This document shows, one piece after another, positions 1-6,946 of a stretch of 9,618 nt of DNA (position 1 is its first letter; every line of letters starts with the position of its first letter). The stretch comes from an uncultured Bacteroidales bacterium (GTDB taxonomy: Bacteria; Bacteroidota; Bacteroidia; Bacteroidales; UBA932), in the NCBI GenBank assembly GCA_934702165.1, contig CAKUYG010000072.1, positions 1 through 9,618 on the forward strand. The letters are read 5' to 3'. The position numbers and the translations under genes are program-made. The notes under the pieces were generated by a model. It saw only the letters and a list, made by a program, of their open reading frames with translations. It searched no databases and was not told the origin of the DNA.

Positions 1-1018
1 GGGAGAATGCCTGGATGAGCTCCGACATGCTGAAGATTTCCTGCTCCGTGCCGGGGTTCCAGCCCAGCATGGCGAGCATGTTCACAAATGCGTCAGGGAA
101 ATATCCGTCCTCGCGGTATCCACGGGAAGTCTCGCCTTCAGCATTGGTCCAGGCGAGCGGGAACACCGGGAAACCCATCTTGTCCCCGTCACGCTTGCTC
201 AGCTTGCCGTTGCCGACGGGTTTGAGCAGCAGAGGCAGGTGGGCGAACCTCGGCATGGTCTCCTCCCAGCCGAAAGCCTTGTAGAGAAGGTAGTGCAGAG
301 GCAGGGACGGAAGCCATTCTTCTCCGCGGATGACTTCAGTGATTTCCATCAGGTGATCATCCACGATGTTGGCAAGATGATAGGTGGGGAGCTCATCCGC
401 CCGTTTCCAAAGCACCTTGTCATCGAGGGTCGAAGTGTTGACTTCGATATGGCCTCTGATGAGGTCGTCCATCTCCACTGTCATGTCTTCCGGCATCTTG
501 AACCTTATGGTCCAGTCGGTGCGTGTCTGGAGCATTTCCTCTACCTGCTCGGCCGGGAGGGAGAGGGAATTCTGCATCTGCCCTCTGGTCAGATGGTTGT
601 CGATGAAGGTGATGCCGGCGTTCTCGCTGCGGGAGCGTATCAGCTCCAGATCTTCCGGGGTGTCAAAGGCGTAGTAGGCCCACCCGCTTTCAACCAGCAG
701 TTCCGCGTATTTGCGGTAGATGTCCTTGCGCTGGCTCTGACGGTACGGGGCGTGCGGGTGCTTCTCTGACGGAACCTCCACCACTTTCCCGTTCTCGTCA
801 ACCCCCTCGTCCGGGACAATGCCGCACCAGCGGAGAGAGTCGATGATGTACTGCTCCGCACCGGGCACGAAGCGCTGCGAGTCGGTATCTTCTATGCGGA
901 GGATGAAGTCCCCTCCGTTCTTCTTGGCGTACAGATAATTGTAGAGCGCTGTCCTGACTCCGCCCATGTGCAGCGGGCCTGTAGGTGACGGCGCGAACCT
1001 TACTCTTGTTCTTTTCAT
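1..1018 (-). CDS. gltX: Glutamyl-tRNA synthetase, N-terminal 339 residues (3' end outside window)
   Basis: This is a cytoplasmic class I aminoacyl-tRNA synthetase that charges tRNA-Glu with glutamate using ATP. Translation from the ATG at 1018 is open to the left edge. It begins [20 protein letters not shown]; the HIGH-type signature is HMGG at residues 17-20. RIEDTDSQR follows near residue 42, IRGEEWLPS lies in the Rossmann fold, and the KMSKS-type loop reads KLSKR at 272-276 (bases 191-205). The last visible part, [13 protein letters not shown], is the start of the post-catalytic region typical of bacterial GluRS. About 160-170 C-terminal residues, the anticodon-binding part, should lie beyond the window, judging from a usual length near 500. 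I see no zinc-binding cysteine cluster. The start codon overlaps the ftsZ stop as ATGA, so the gene is probably co-transcribed and translationally coupled with ftsZ. Identity is secure; discrimination between tRNA-Glu and tRNA-Gln cannot be judged. Confidence 0.97.
   Translation of the reverse strand, partial: MKRTRVRFAPSPTGPLHMGGVRTALYNYLYAKKNGGDFILRIEDTDSQRFVPGAEQYIIDSLRWCGIVPDEGVDENGKVVEVPSEKHPHAPYRQSQRKDIYRKYAELLVESGWAYYAFDTPEDLELIRSRSENAGITFIDNHLTRGQMQNSLSLPAEQVEEMLQTRTDWTIRFKMPEDMTVEMDDLIRGHIEVNTSTLDDKVLWKRADELPTYHLANIVDDHLMEITEVIRGEEWLPSLPLHYLLYKAFGWEETMPRFAHLPLLLKPVGNGKLSKRDGDKMGFPVFPLAWTNAEGETSRGYREDGYFPDAFVNMLAMLGWNPGTEQEIFSMSELIQAFS
1015..1018 (-). other. ATGA stop/start overlap joining ftsZ and gltX
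   Basis: The ftsZ TGA (1017-1015) and the gltX ATG (1018-1016) share bases. Such overlaps usually allow ribosomes to re-initiate, so gltX translation is probably coupled to ftsZ. The leader before the ATG is A-rich (AATAAGAAGAATACAAAG) and no promoter-like sequence separates the genes. Confidence 0.85.
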
Positions 1019-2259
1019 CTTTGTATTCTTCTTATTGCCGGTACATTCTCGAGTTCGGAGAGCTGGTCTCCCTTGCCCACAATCAGGGCCGGTTTCTTGT
1101 CCGGGTCGTAGTTGAACTTGCGGATGTTGCTCTTTGTATTGAATCCGATCTGCTGGGAGCCGCTGTCCGGGGCCAGGGAGATGCCCTCCTCGCGTGCGGC
1201 GGAGTTCTTGTCGTAGACGAAGTCCTTGTTGATCATGATATAGTTGCCCATGTCCCGGGCCGGGCCTATGACGTCGGAGAAGCGCAGTCCCGTCACGATG
1301 GAGGTGATGCGGATGGTGTCCCCGATTTCAGAGGAGTCATCCCAGATCAGTCCGCGCTTGAAATTGTTGGCGCGGCCGGTGTATTCGTCTATCTTGGCGT
1401 TGATGCGGTTGAGGTCGTCCATCGTGAGGCCCTGGTCGTTCTTGCCGCAGGTGATGTTGATGAGCACCTTCTTGGCGGTCTTGAGGTCGAAGTCGTTGAG
1501 CAGGGGCGATTCGAAGGCGGCCTTGACGGCAGTTTCGATACGGTCCTTGCCCGAGCCGGTGCCGCAGCCCATCAGGGCCATGCCGCTGTCTTTCATCATG
1601 GTCTCCACGTCCTTGAAGTCCACGTTGATGTAGCCGGACTGCTTGATGATCTCCACTATGCCTCTGACTGCGGTGGCGAGTACCTCGTCGGCCTGCGGAA
1701 ATGCGTCCTGTATCAGCTGGTTGCCGTAGTACTCGTGGAGCTTCTCGTTGTTGATGATAAGCAGACTGTCCACGTTTTTCTCAAGCTCGTGGATGCCGTC
1801 TATAGCCCTGGAAAGTGCTTCGTTGCCTTCGTTGAGGAAGGGGAGCGTGACAACTGCAACGGTGAGGATGCCCTTGTCCTTGGACATCTTGGCGATGACC
1901 GGTGCGGCGCCGGTGCCGGTGCCGCCGCCCATCCCGGCGGTGATGAAGAGCATCTTGGTGTGCGTGTCGAGCACTATCTTTTCGATCTGCTCCTGGCTCT
2001 CGATGGCGGCGTTGCGGCCGTTGATCGGGTTGGTCCCGGCTCCGAGCCCGCGTCCCATCTGGATCTGGGTAGGGACAGGACTGCATCTGAGTGCCTGCGA
2101 GTCAGTGTTGCACACCACGAAACTGCACCCCTTGATGCCCTGGCGGTACATGTAGCTGACGGCATTGCAGCCGCCGCCGCCCACACCGAGCACCTTGATG
2201 ATGTCGTCTGATGTCACCCAGTCACTAGGGGTGATGGTGTCTATCATTGTGTCTTCCAT
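1015..2259 (-). CDS. ftsZ: Cell division protein FtsZ
   Basis: FtsZ is the tubulin-like GTPase that polymerises into the cytokinetic ring at midcell. The protein has 414 residues. It shows the T1 loop [10 protein letters not shown] (25-34), the [10 protein letters not shown] loop (69-78), the tubulin signature [10 protein letters not shown] (111-120) and the T7 synergy loop NVDFKDV (212-218), whose aspartates 214 and 217 complete the GTPase site of the next subunit. The core ends near residue 335. A short linker of about 65 residues follows, then the conserved C-terminal peptide [10 protein letters not shown] (402-411), which binds FtsA and other partners and lies almost at the very end. The start at 2259 is 13 bases after the ftsA stop and has an A-rich leader without a Shine-Dalgarno sequence; Met5 (2247) is a possible alternative start. 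The stop overlaps the gltX start. All key GTPase residues I looked for are present. Confidence 0.98.
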   Translation of the reverse strand: MEDTMIDTITPSDWVTSDDIIKVLGVGGGGCNAVSYMYRQGIKGCSFVVCNTDSQALRCSPVPTQIQMGRGLGAGTNPINGRNAAIESQEQIEKIVLDTHTKMLFITAGMGGGTGTGAAPVIAKMSKDKGILTVAVVTLPFLNEGNEALSRAIDGIHELEKNVDSLLIINNEKLHEYYGNQLIQDAFPQADEVLATAVRGIVEIIKQSGYINVDFKDVETMMKDSGMALMGCGTGSGKDRIETAVKAAFESPLLNDFDLKTAKKVLINITCGKNDQGLTMDDLNRINAKIDEYTGRANNFKRGLIWDDSSEIGDTIRITSIVTGLRFSDVIGPARDMGNYIMINKDFVYDKNSAAREEGISLAPDSGSQQIGFNTKSNIRKFNYDPDKKPALIVGKGDQLSELENVPAIRRIQR

Positions 2260-2272
2260 ATCTGTCTCTGTT
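2260..2272 (-). other. 13-base ftsA-ftsZ spacer, largest gap in the window
   Basis: This is the only non-coding gap longer than one base. On the minus strand it reads AACAGAGACAGAT before the ftsZ ATG: purine- and A-rich, with no Shine-Dalgarno sequence. It is too short to hold a promoter or terminator of its own, so any ftsZ-specific promoter would have to lie inside ftsA; I did not recognise one. Confidence 0.7.
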
Positions 2273-3706
2273 TTAATTCATCGAGTCGAAGAGGTTTCCG
2301 ACCGTCTCGTCGAACACTCCCTCGAGCTTGGAGCTCACCTTCTTGCGGAAGATGGATGTCCATGTGATCTTGTCTTTGCCTTCCTTCTTCTTTTTCTTCG
2401 GGTTCGGGGTGATCACCTCTCCTGAGACGTCGTGGCCCTGGAAGAGCTCGCCTTTGCCTTCATTGTCGAGCGCCGGTGCGTCTTCGCTTTCCTCCACAGG
2501 GGCCGATGCCTCGTCGATGCAGTTGAGGTGGCCGTCCCTCTTCGCTTCAAGTATCATACCGATGGTGGCGGCGGCGGACGTCTCCGTCACTCCGGCACAG
2601 CCGCCGGAACTGAACTTGCGTGTGCGCGGGAAACCGATGCGCACCACGTAGCCGGACATGTCCTTGAAGAGGTTCGCGAAATTGACAAGGTCTGCTCCTC
2701 CTCCGGTGAGGACTATGCCGTTGCGCAGGTTGTCGGCGAAGCCGCTCTCCTGGATCTGGAAGAGCACGGCGTCGATGATCTCCCTGGCGCGGCAGCTGAT
2801 GATCTCGGAAAGGTATTTTACCGGGAGCTGCTCGTAGGTGCCGTTCTCGTCGTCGTTGATCTGGATCACTTTCTCGCTCAGGGACTGGAGCTTGTCAGGC
2901 TGGCATGCGCCGTAGGCGAGCTTGATGTTCTCGGCGAGGCGCTCGTTGAACCCGCACTCGTATTTGATGTCGGCGGTGATGCTCTTGCCGCCGAACGGGA
3001 TGGAAGAGTAGTGCCTGAGAAGTCCGCCCTTGTAGATGGTGAGGGAGGTCACTCCGGCCCCGACTTCCACGAGGGCGACACCGTTCTCCTTTTCGGCCTC
3101 GGTAAGCACGGCCTGTGCCACTGCCGTAGGGATGAACACCTTGCGTGCCGGGGCTATGCCGGTGAAGTTGAGCATGGTGTCAAGGTCCGATGATGCTTTC
3201 TTGGAGCCGATGAAGATCTTGAAGTTGCCTTCGAGGTTTTCGGCTGTGACGCCTATCACGTCATCCTCGCTTGCGCAGACCAGATCGTCATCGGCGGAGA
3301 AGGACTGGGCAACTGCTCCGTAGATCTCCTCCTTGAGCTCGTCTTCGAGGGGATAACTGTCTATGGCCAGGCTCTTGAGGTTGTTGATTTCTTCCCTGGT
3401 GATGCAGGAGTATGGATCGCTGCGCCCCATCTTGGCGCTCGCCGACTCCTGGCGGATACTGTAGCGCGGGAGCCCCGTCACCAGTTGGAGTATCTTGATC
3501 CCGAGTTCGTCCTCAGCGTCCTTGACGGCCTTTTCGAGGGCTGTCGCGGCTCTTTTCGGGGCGAATACGCAGCTGTAGCGGATGCCGTCCGAAGGCACCT
3601 CCTTGTAGTAGATGATCTGCACGTCTTCTCCGTCCACTTTGGCCACGCTGAGCGCTATCTTGGAAGTGCCCAGGTCCGCAGCCGCTATGTATCTTTCTGT
3701 CTGCAT
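2273..3706 (-). CDS. ftsA: Cell division protein FtsA
   Basis: FtsA is an actin-fold ATPase that tethers FtsZ filaments to the inner membrane and recruits later divisome proteins. The protein has 477 residues, longer than the roughly 420 of E. coli FtsA. Visible parts are phosphate-1 DLGTSK (11-16), the FtsA-specific 1C subdomain about 87-165, a diverged phosphate-2 motif EVGAGVTS (214-221), FGGKSIT (238-244) and the adenosine motif LTGGGADL (333-340). The actin fold ends near 390. An acidic linker (about 396-420) follows, then five lysines (437-441) and a probable amphipathic helix (447-476) that would serve as the membrane anchor. The start at 3706 lies inside the ftsQ 3' end, giving a 22-base overlap, with an AGGAG nine bases upstream. 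ftsZ follows after 13 bases, as expected for its direct partner. Confidence 0.97.
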   Translation of the reverse strand: MQTERYIAAADLGTSKIALSVAKVDGEDVQIIYYKEVPSDGIRYSCVFAPKRAATALEKAVKDAEDELGIKILQLVTGLPRYSIRQESASAKMGRSDPYSCITREEINNLKSLAIDSYPLEDELKEEIYGAVAQSFSADDDLVCASEDDVIGVTAENLEGNFKIFIGSKKASSDLDTMLNFTGIAPARKVFIPTAVAQAVLTEAEKENGVALVEVGAGVTSLTIYKGGLLRHYSSIPFGGKSITADIKYECGFNERLAENIKLAYGACQPDKLQSLSEKVIQINDDENGTYEQLPVKYLSEIISCRAREIIDAVLFQIQESGFADNLRNGIVLTGGGADLVNFANLFKDMSGYVVRIGFPRTRKFSSGGCAGVTETSAAATIGMILEAKRDGHLNCIDEASAPVEESEDAPALDNEGKGELFQGHDVSGEVITPNPKKKKKEGKDKITWTSIFRKKVSSKLEGVFDETVGNLFDSMN

Positions 3707-4470
3707 ATTATTTGTCTCCTGTATTTTAAGTTTACACTCTTGTAATGCCCCTCTTCCACAGAGGGCGCAATGTAGTCATAATATTTTTCAATTCCTGCGA
3801 ATTTCTCCTTGAGGGAGTGCGGTTCCCCCAGTATGAACAGCTCGTCTCCCCGGCTCATCTTGAGGCCCACGTCCCCGCCGGGTCTGACGAAGATGCTGTC
3901 GGTGATGTTCCTCCATGTCCTGGAGGACTCGATGATCCCGTTCATCTCCAGCATCGAGGCGAGCCAGGCGCGCTCCTGCTCCGTGGGGGCCTCGCCTTTG
4001 TATCCGTCAGGCACATCCACAGGGATGCTGCCCGTGACGGTGCGCACGGTGGCAGTGTATGATTTGTGCAGAGGGAAGATGTAGCCGTTGGAGGCGATGT
4101 AGAAGCCTTTGTCCCCGTCCTGGAATCTCATTACCGGGGCGCGCTGTGTTATGCTTATGTGCAAGGTGCCGTCAGAGGTGGTCCACGCCTCGCTTTTCAG
4201 CACCGCACTCCTGCTTTCGATGAGCTTTTCTATCTTGGGCAGGTCCACGCTGTCGAGCCTCTGCCCTATGTAACTGCCGTAGCGGCTGTCAAGGTAGCCT
4301 TTGATGTCGTCCGCCGTCACAAACTTCAGGCTGTCTTTGAAGTGGACTTCCAGCCGGCTGCATCCCAAAGAGGCCCTGTCCTCGCGGTTGCTGTGCATGA
4401 GAAAGCCAAGCCCCGTGCAGAGCGCTGCGGCGAGGACTGAAGCTGTGATTATGCGGGCGGTGCGGTTCAT
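3685..4470 (-). CDS. ftsQ: Cell division protein FtsQ (DivIB family)
   Basis: FtsQ is a bitopic inner-membrane protein that links early cytoplasmic and late periplasmic parts of the divisome, in other bacteria through FtsB and FtsL. The protein has 261 residues. It has a short basic cytoplasmic tail (MNRTAR), one hydrophobic segment at about 7-25, then a periplasmic region with a POTRA-like part at about 36-110 (ending HISITQRAPVMRF) and a beta domain at about 115-250. The end, YKSVNLKYRRQIICRQ, resembles the C-terminus of Bacteroidetes FtsQ proteins. Sequence conservation in this family is low, so the call rests on topology, size, the QRAPVMRF region and position between murC and ftsA. The ATG overlaps the murC stop as ATGA, which fixes the start. 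The last codons overlap the ftsA start by 22 bases. No murB or ddl separates it from murC. Confidence 0.92.
   Translation of the reverse strand: MNRTARIITASVLAAALCTGLGFLMHSNREDRASLGCSRLEVHFKDSLKFVTADDIKGYLDSRYGSYIGQRLDSVDLPKIEKLIESRSAVLKSEAWTTSDGTLHISITQRAPVMRFQDGDKGFYIASNGYIFPLHKSYTATVRTVTGSIPVDVPDGYKGEAPTEQERAWLASMLEMNGIIESSRTWRNITDSIFVRPGGDVGLKMSRGDELFILGEPHSLKEKFAGIEKYYDYIAPSVEEGHYKSVNLKYRRQIICRQKDT
3716..3720 (-). promoter_or_regulatory. Shine-Dalgarno-like AGGAG upstream of ftsA
   Basis: On the minus strand AGGAG lies nine bases before the ftsA ATG, inside the last codons of ftsQ and next to the AT-rich sequence ACAAATAAT. It is the clearest Shine-Dalgarno-like site at any start in this window; the other starts have A-rich leaders or weak matches. 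Bacteroidetes generally depend little on this interaction, so its use is uncertain, but it supports the ftsA start at 3706. Confidence 0.4.
4467..4470 (-). other. ATGA stop/start overlap joining murC and ftsQ
   Basis: The murC TGA and the ftsQ ATG share bases, so translational coupling is likely. The sequence before the ftsQ start contains AGAAGG four bases upstream of the ATG, a weak ribosome-binding match that is closer than ideal. Confidence 0.85.
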
Positions 4471-5825
4471 CTGGCCTTCTGCTCAAGCATTGTAATGATC
4501 TGCGGTACGAAGCGGTCGATGTCCCCGGCGCCGAGGGTGACAAGCACGTCGATGTCTTCCTTCTCCAGGTAAGACATGAGCCTGTCCTTGCTGAGGAGGA
4601 CCTTCTCCGGGCAGGTTACGTCCTTGAATATGATACCGGAGTCCACTCCTGGTATGGGCTCTTCTCTTGCCGGGTAGATGTCCAGCAGGATCAGCTTGTC
4701 CAGCAGGCTCAGGGAGCGTGCGAAGTCGGGGGCGAAGTCTCTGGTCCGGCTGTAAAGATGCGGCTGGAAGATGCCCGTGATCTTGCGCCCCGGGAAGATC
4801 TCCCTTATGGATGAGATGGCGCTGGCGAGCTCCGCCGGGTGGTGGGCATAGTCGTCTATGTAGGTCATACCATGGCTGTTGAAGTGCAGCTCAAGACGCC
4901 TTTTCGCCCCTTCGAAGGTGCTGATGGCGTGGCGTACTTTCTGGGCGTCAAGCCCGTAGCAGAGGCAGATGGCTGCCGCGGCTATGCTGTTATCGACATT
5001 GACTTTGCCGATTGCCCCCACACGGATGTCGCTCAGGACCCCTCCCGGATATACGAGGTCGTAGCTGTAGTGTCCGTCCTCTCCGAGCCTGAGGTTGGAG
5101 CTGTGGAAGTCCGAGGCCGCAGCGTCGATATGGTATGTGAATATCTTGGCGTGCGTGTCCTCCCCGCTCACGGGGAGGCCGAGCTTGAGGATGAGGGTCT
5201 CGCTCACCTGTGAGGCGAACTGCCTGAACGCCTCCTGCACGTGCTCCAGGTCGCCGTATATGTCCAGGTGGTCTGCGTCCATGGCCGTGATGGCGGCAAT
5301 CGCCGGATGCAGCTGCAGGAAAGAGCGGTCGAACTCGTCGGCTTCCACAACTACGGTGGGAGTGTCGCTGACGAGCATGTTGGTGCCGTAGTTCCTGGAT
5401 ATGCCTCCGAGAAATGCGGAGCAGCCCATGCCGCTTTCGGTGAGTATGTGGGCGACAAGGGTCGATGTGGTGGTCTTGCCATGTGTGCCGGCGACGGCGA
5501 GGCATGTCTCCCCGCGGGTGAGTTCGCCGAGCATCTGCGAGCGCTTGAGGACCTTGTAGCCGTGTTCGCGGGCGTAGACCAGCTCTCCCATGTCGTCCGG
5601 GACGGCAGGAGTGTAGATGACGAGGGTGTCATCGACCTCAGCCGGGATGAAGGACGGGTCGTCAGTGTAGTGTACGCCAATCCCTTCTCCGGAGAGCTTG
5701 TCCGTCAGCTCCGAACGTGTCCTGTCGTAGCCGCTGACGGAGCAACCCTTGAATTTGCAGAACCTTGCGATGGCGCTCATCCCGATGCCGCCTATTCCTA
5801 TGAAGTATATGTTCTTGTATTTCAT
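4467..5825 (-). CDS. murC: UDP-N-acetylmuramate--L-alanine ligase MurC
   Basis: MurC is a cytoplasmic ATP-dependent ligase that joins L-alanine to UDP-MurNAc, the first step of stem-peptide assembly. The protein has 452 residues, normal for the family. Domain 1 opens with the Rossmann loop GIGGIGM (10-16) that binds the UDP substrate. The central ATPase domain has the P-loop GTHGKTTT (113-120), EADEFDRSF (161-169) and DHLDIYG (185-191). The C-terminal domain shows DDYAHHP (324-330), FQPHLYSRTRDF (353-364) and GAGDI (432-436), all hallmark Mur ligase sites. The DDYAHHP and EADEFDRSF forms separate it from MurD, MurE and MurF. The start codon overlaps the murG stop as ATGA, and its own stop overlaps ftsQ in the same way, so this gene is coupled on both sides. 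It could be Mpl by general similarity, but the length and dcw context favour MurC. Confidence 0.97.
   Translation of the reverse strand: MKYKNIYFIGIGGIGMSAIARFCKFKGCSVSGYDRTRSELTDKLSGEGIGVHYTDDPSFIPAEVDDTLVIYTPAVPDDMGELVYAREHGYKVLKRSQMLGELTRGETCLAVAGTHGKTTTSTLVAHILTESGMGCSAFLGGISRNYGTNMLVSDTPTVVVEADEFDRSFLQLHPAIAAITAMDADHLDIYGDLEHVQEAFRQFASQVSETLILKLGLPVSGEDTHAKIFTYHIDAAASDFHSSNLRLGEDGHYSYDLVYPGGVLSDIRVGAIGKVNVDNSIAAAAICLCYGLDAQKVRHAISTFEGAKRRLELHFNSHGMTYIDDYAHHPAELASAISSIREIFPGRKITGIFQPHLYSRTRDFAPDFARSLSLLDKLILLDIYPAREEPIPGVDSGIIFKDVTCPEKVLLSKDRLMSYLEKEDIDVLVTLGAGDIDRFVPQIITMLEQKAR
5822..5825 (-). other. ATGA stop/start overlap joining murG and murC
   Basis: The murG TGA and the murC ATG share bases. 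This fixes the murC start and suggests coupled translation of two enzymes of the same precursor pathway. No Shine-Dalgarno sequence is evident before the ATG. Confidence 0.85.
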
Positions 5826-6946
5826 ACCAGTTTGTAGACTTCGTCAATTATCGTCTGTGCGGCGTCCATCTTGGCCAGGGCTCCCGCGTTTTTCTCCATT
5901 CTTTCAAGCCTCTCGCTGTCGCGTACGAGCTCGAGGGCTTCCCTCATGAGATTGTCCACCGCTTCGCTGTCTTTCACCATGGCGGCGGCGTCTTTGCTGA
6001 CAAGGGCCATGGCGTTGTGCGTCTGATGGTCCTCCGCCACGTTGGGCGAAGGCACGAAGACGGCGGCCTTGTGCGCGGCGCAGATCTCCGAGATCGATGA
6101 CGCTCCGGAGCGGCTGATCACCAGGTCGGCGGCGGCGTATGCCAGGTCCATCCTCGCTATGAAATCGCTGTAGCGGATGTCCGGGCAGCTGCGGCCCGCC
6201 ATGAACGCGTCAATGCCGGATTTGTAGTATTTGCCGCATTGCCAGAGCAGCTGCACTCCTTCGCCTCCCGGACAGCCGAGGGCGATCCATGTACGCACTG
6301 CGGCGTTGAGCGTGCCGCTTCCGAGGCTTCCTCCGGTGAGCAGGATGTGTTTCTTGTCAGGATCGAGCCCGTAAAAACTGAGCCCCTCCAGCCTGTCGGC
6401 TGTGGTATACGGGTGAATGATGGAACGTATAGGGTTGCCGCTGAACACTATCTTGTCTGCTGGGAAGAACTTCTCCATCCCGCTGTATGCCACACAGATG
6501 CATCCGACCCTCTTTGCGAGCAGCCTGTTGGTGAGGCCGGCATAGCTGTTCTGCTCCTGTATCAGTGAAGGGATTCCCTTGCGGGTCGCCTGCCACAGCA
6601 GCGGGGCAGACGCGTAGCCTCCCACGCCTATGGCGATGTCCGGGCGGAAATCAACAATCACTTTGCCCGCTTTGCGCAGGCTTGCGGCAAGCCTGAACGG
6701 GAGTTTGAGATCTTCCAGTATGTTTTTTGCCGTCAGTTTGCGCTGGAGCCCGGCCACCGGCAGGCCGACTATGTTGTAGCCGCGTGCCGGGACTTTTTCC
6801 ATCTCCATCTTGCCCTCGGCCCCGACGAAGAGCACCTCCGTCTCCGGGTTGACCTCCTTGAGCTTGTCGGCGATCGATATGGCCGGGAAGATGTGCCCTC
6901 CCGTGCCGCCTCCGCTGATGATGACTCTCAATTTTTTATATTCCAT
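5822..6946 (-). CDS. murG: UDP-GlcNAc:lipid I N-acetylglucosaminyltransferase MurG
   Basis: MurG transfers GlcNAc from UDP-GlcNAc to lipid I on the inner face of the membrane, producing lipid II. The chosen protein has 374 residues. It starts MEYKKLRVIISGGGTGGHIF, with the family glycine loop at 12-17. Next come GVGGYAS (107-113), EQNSYAGLTN (131-140), the second glycine loop TGGSLGSGTLN (204-214) and the UDP-GlcNAc-binding stretch SRSGASSISEI (278-288), then FVPSPNVAEDHQTHNA (297-312). This is a two-domain GT-B glycosyltransferase of GT family 28. The reading frame extends upstream to a TTG at 6988, but that adds 14 non-conserved residues inside ftsW; the ATG at 6946 puts the glycine loop at the usual distance from the start. 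With this start the gene overlaps ftsW by 11 bases, and its TGA stop overlaps the murC ATG. Confidence 0.97.
   Translation of the reverse strand: MEYKKLRVIISGGGTGGHIFPAISIADKLKEVNPETEVLFVGAEGKMEMEKVPARGYNIVGLPVAGLQRKLTAKNILEDLKLPFRLAASLRKAGKVIVDFRPDIAIGVGGYASAPLLWQATRKGIPSLIQEQNSYAGLTNRLLAKRVGCICVAYSGMEKFFPADKIVFSGNPIRSIIHPYTTADRLEGLSFYGLDPDKKHILLTGGSLGSGTLNAAVRTWIALGCPGGEGVQLLWQCGKYYKSGIDAFMAGRSCPDIRYSDFIARMDLAYAAADLVISRSGASSISEICAAHKAAVFVPSPNVAEDHQTHNAMALVSKDAAAMVKDSEAVDNLMREALELVRDSERLERMEKNAGALAKMDAAQTIIDEVYKLV

Noticed and set aside
985..2211. 408-residue plus-strand open frame antisense to ftsZ
   Set aside because: Its codons are exact mirror images of ftsZ codons, so it needs only the absence of TTA, CTA and TCA in ftsZ, which GC-biased codon choice gives for free. 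The translation has no recognisable motif, while the minus strand encodes a complete FtsZ.
2432..3193. 253-residue plus-strand open frame antisense to ftsA
   Set aside because: It is in the same mirror register as ftsA codons and has the same codon-bias explanation. Its composition (rich in Val, Glu, Asp and His) is that of reverse-complemented GC-rich coding sequence.
5241..5837. 198-residue plus-strand open frame antisense to murC, and similar frames antisense to gltX (239-769) and murD (8812-9363)
   Set aside because: All are in the exact mirror register of the gene beneath them, the expected artefact of avoiding TTA, CTA and TCA codons.
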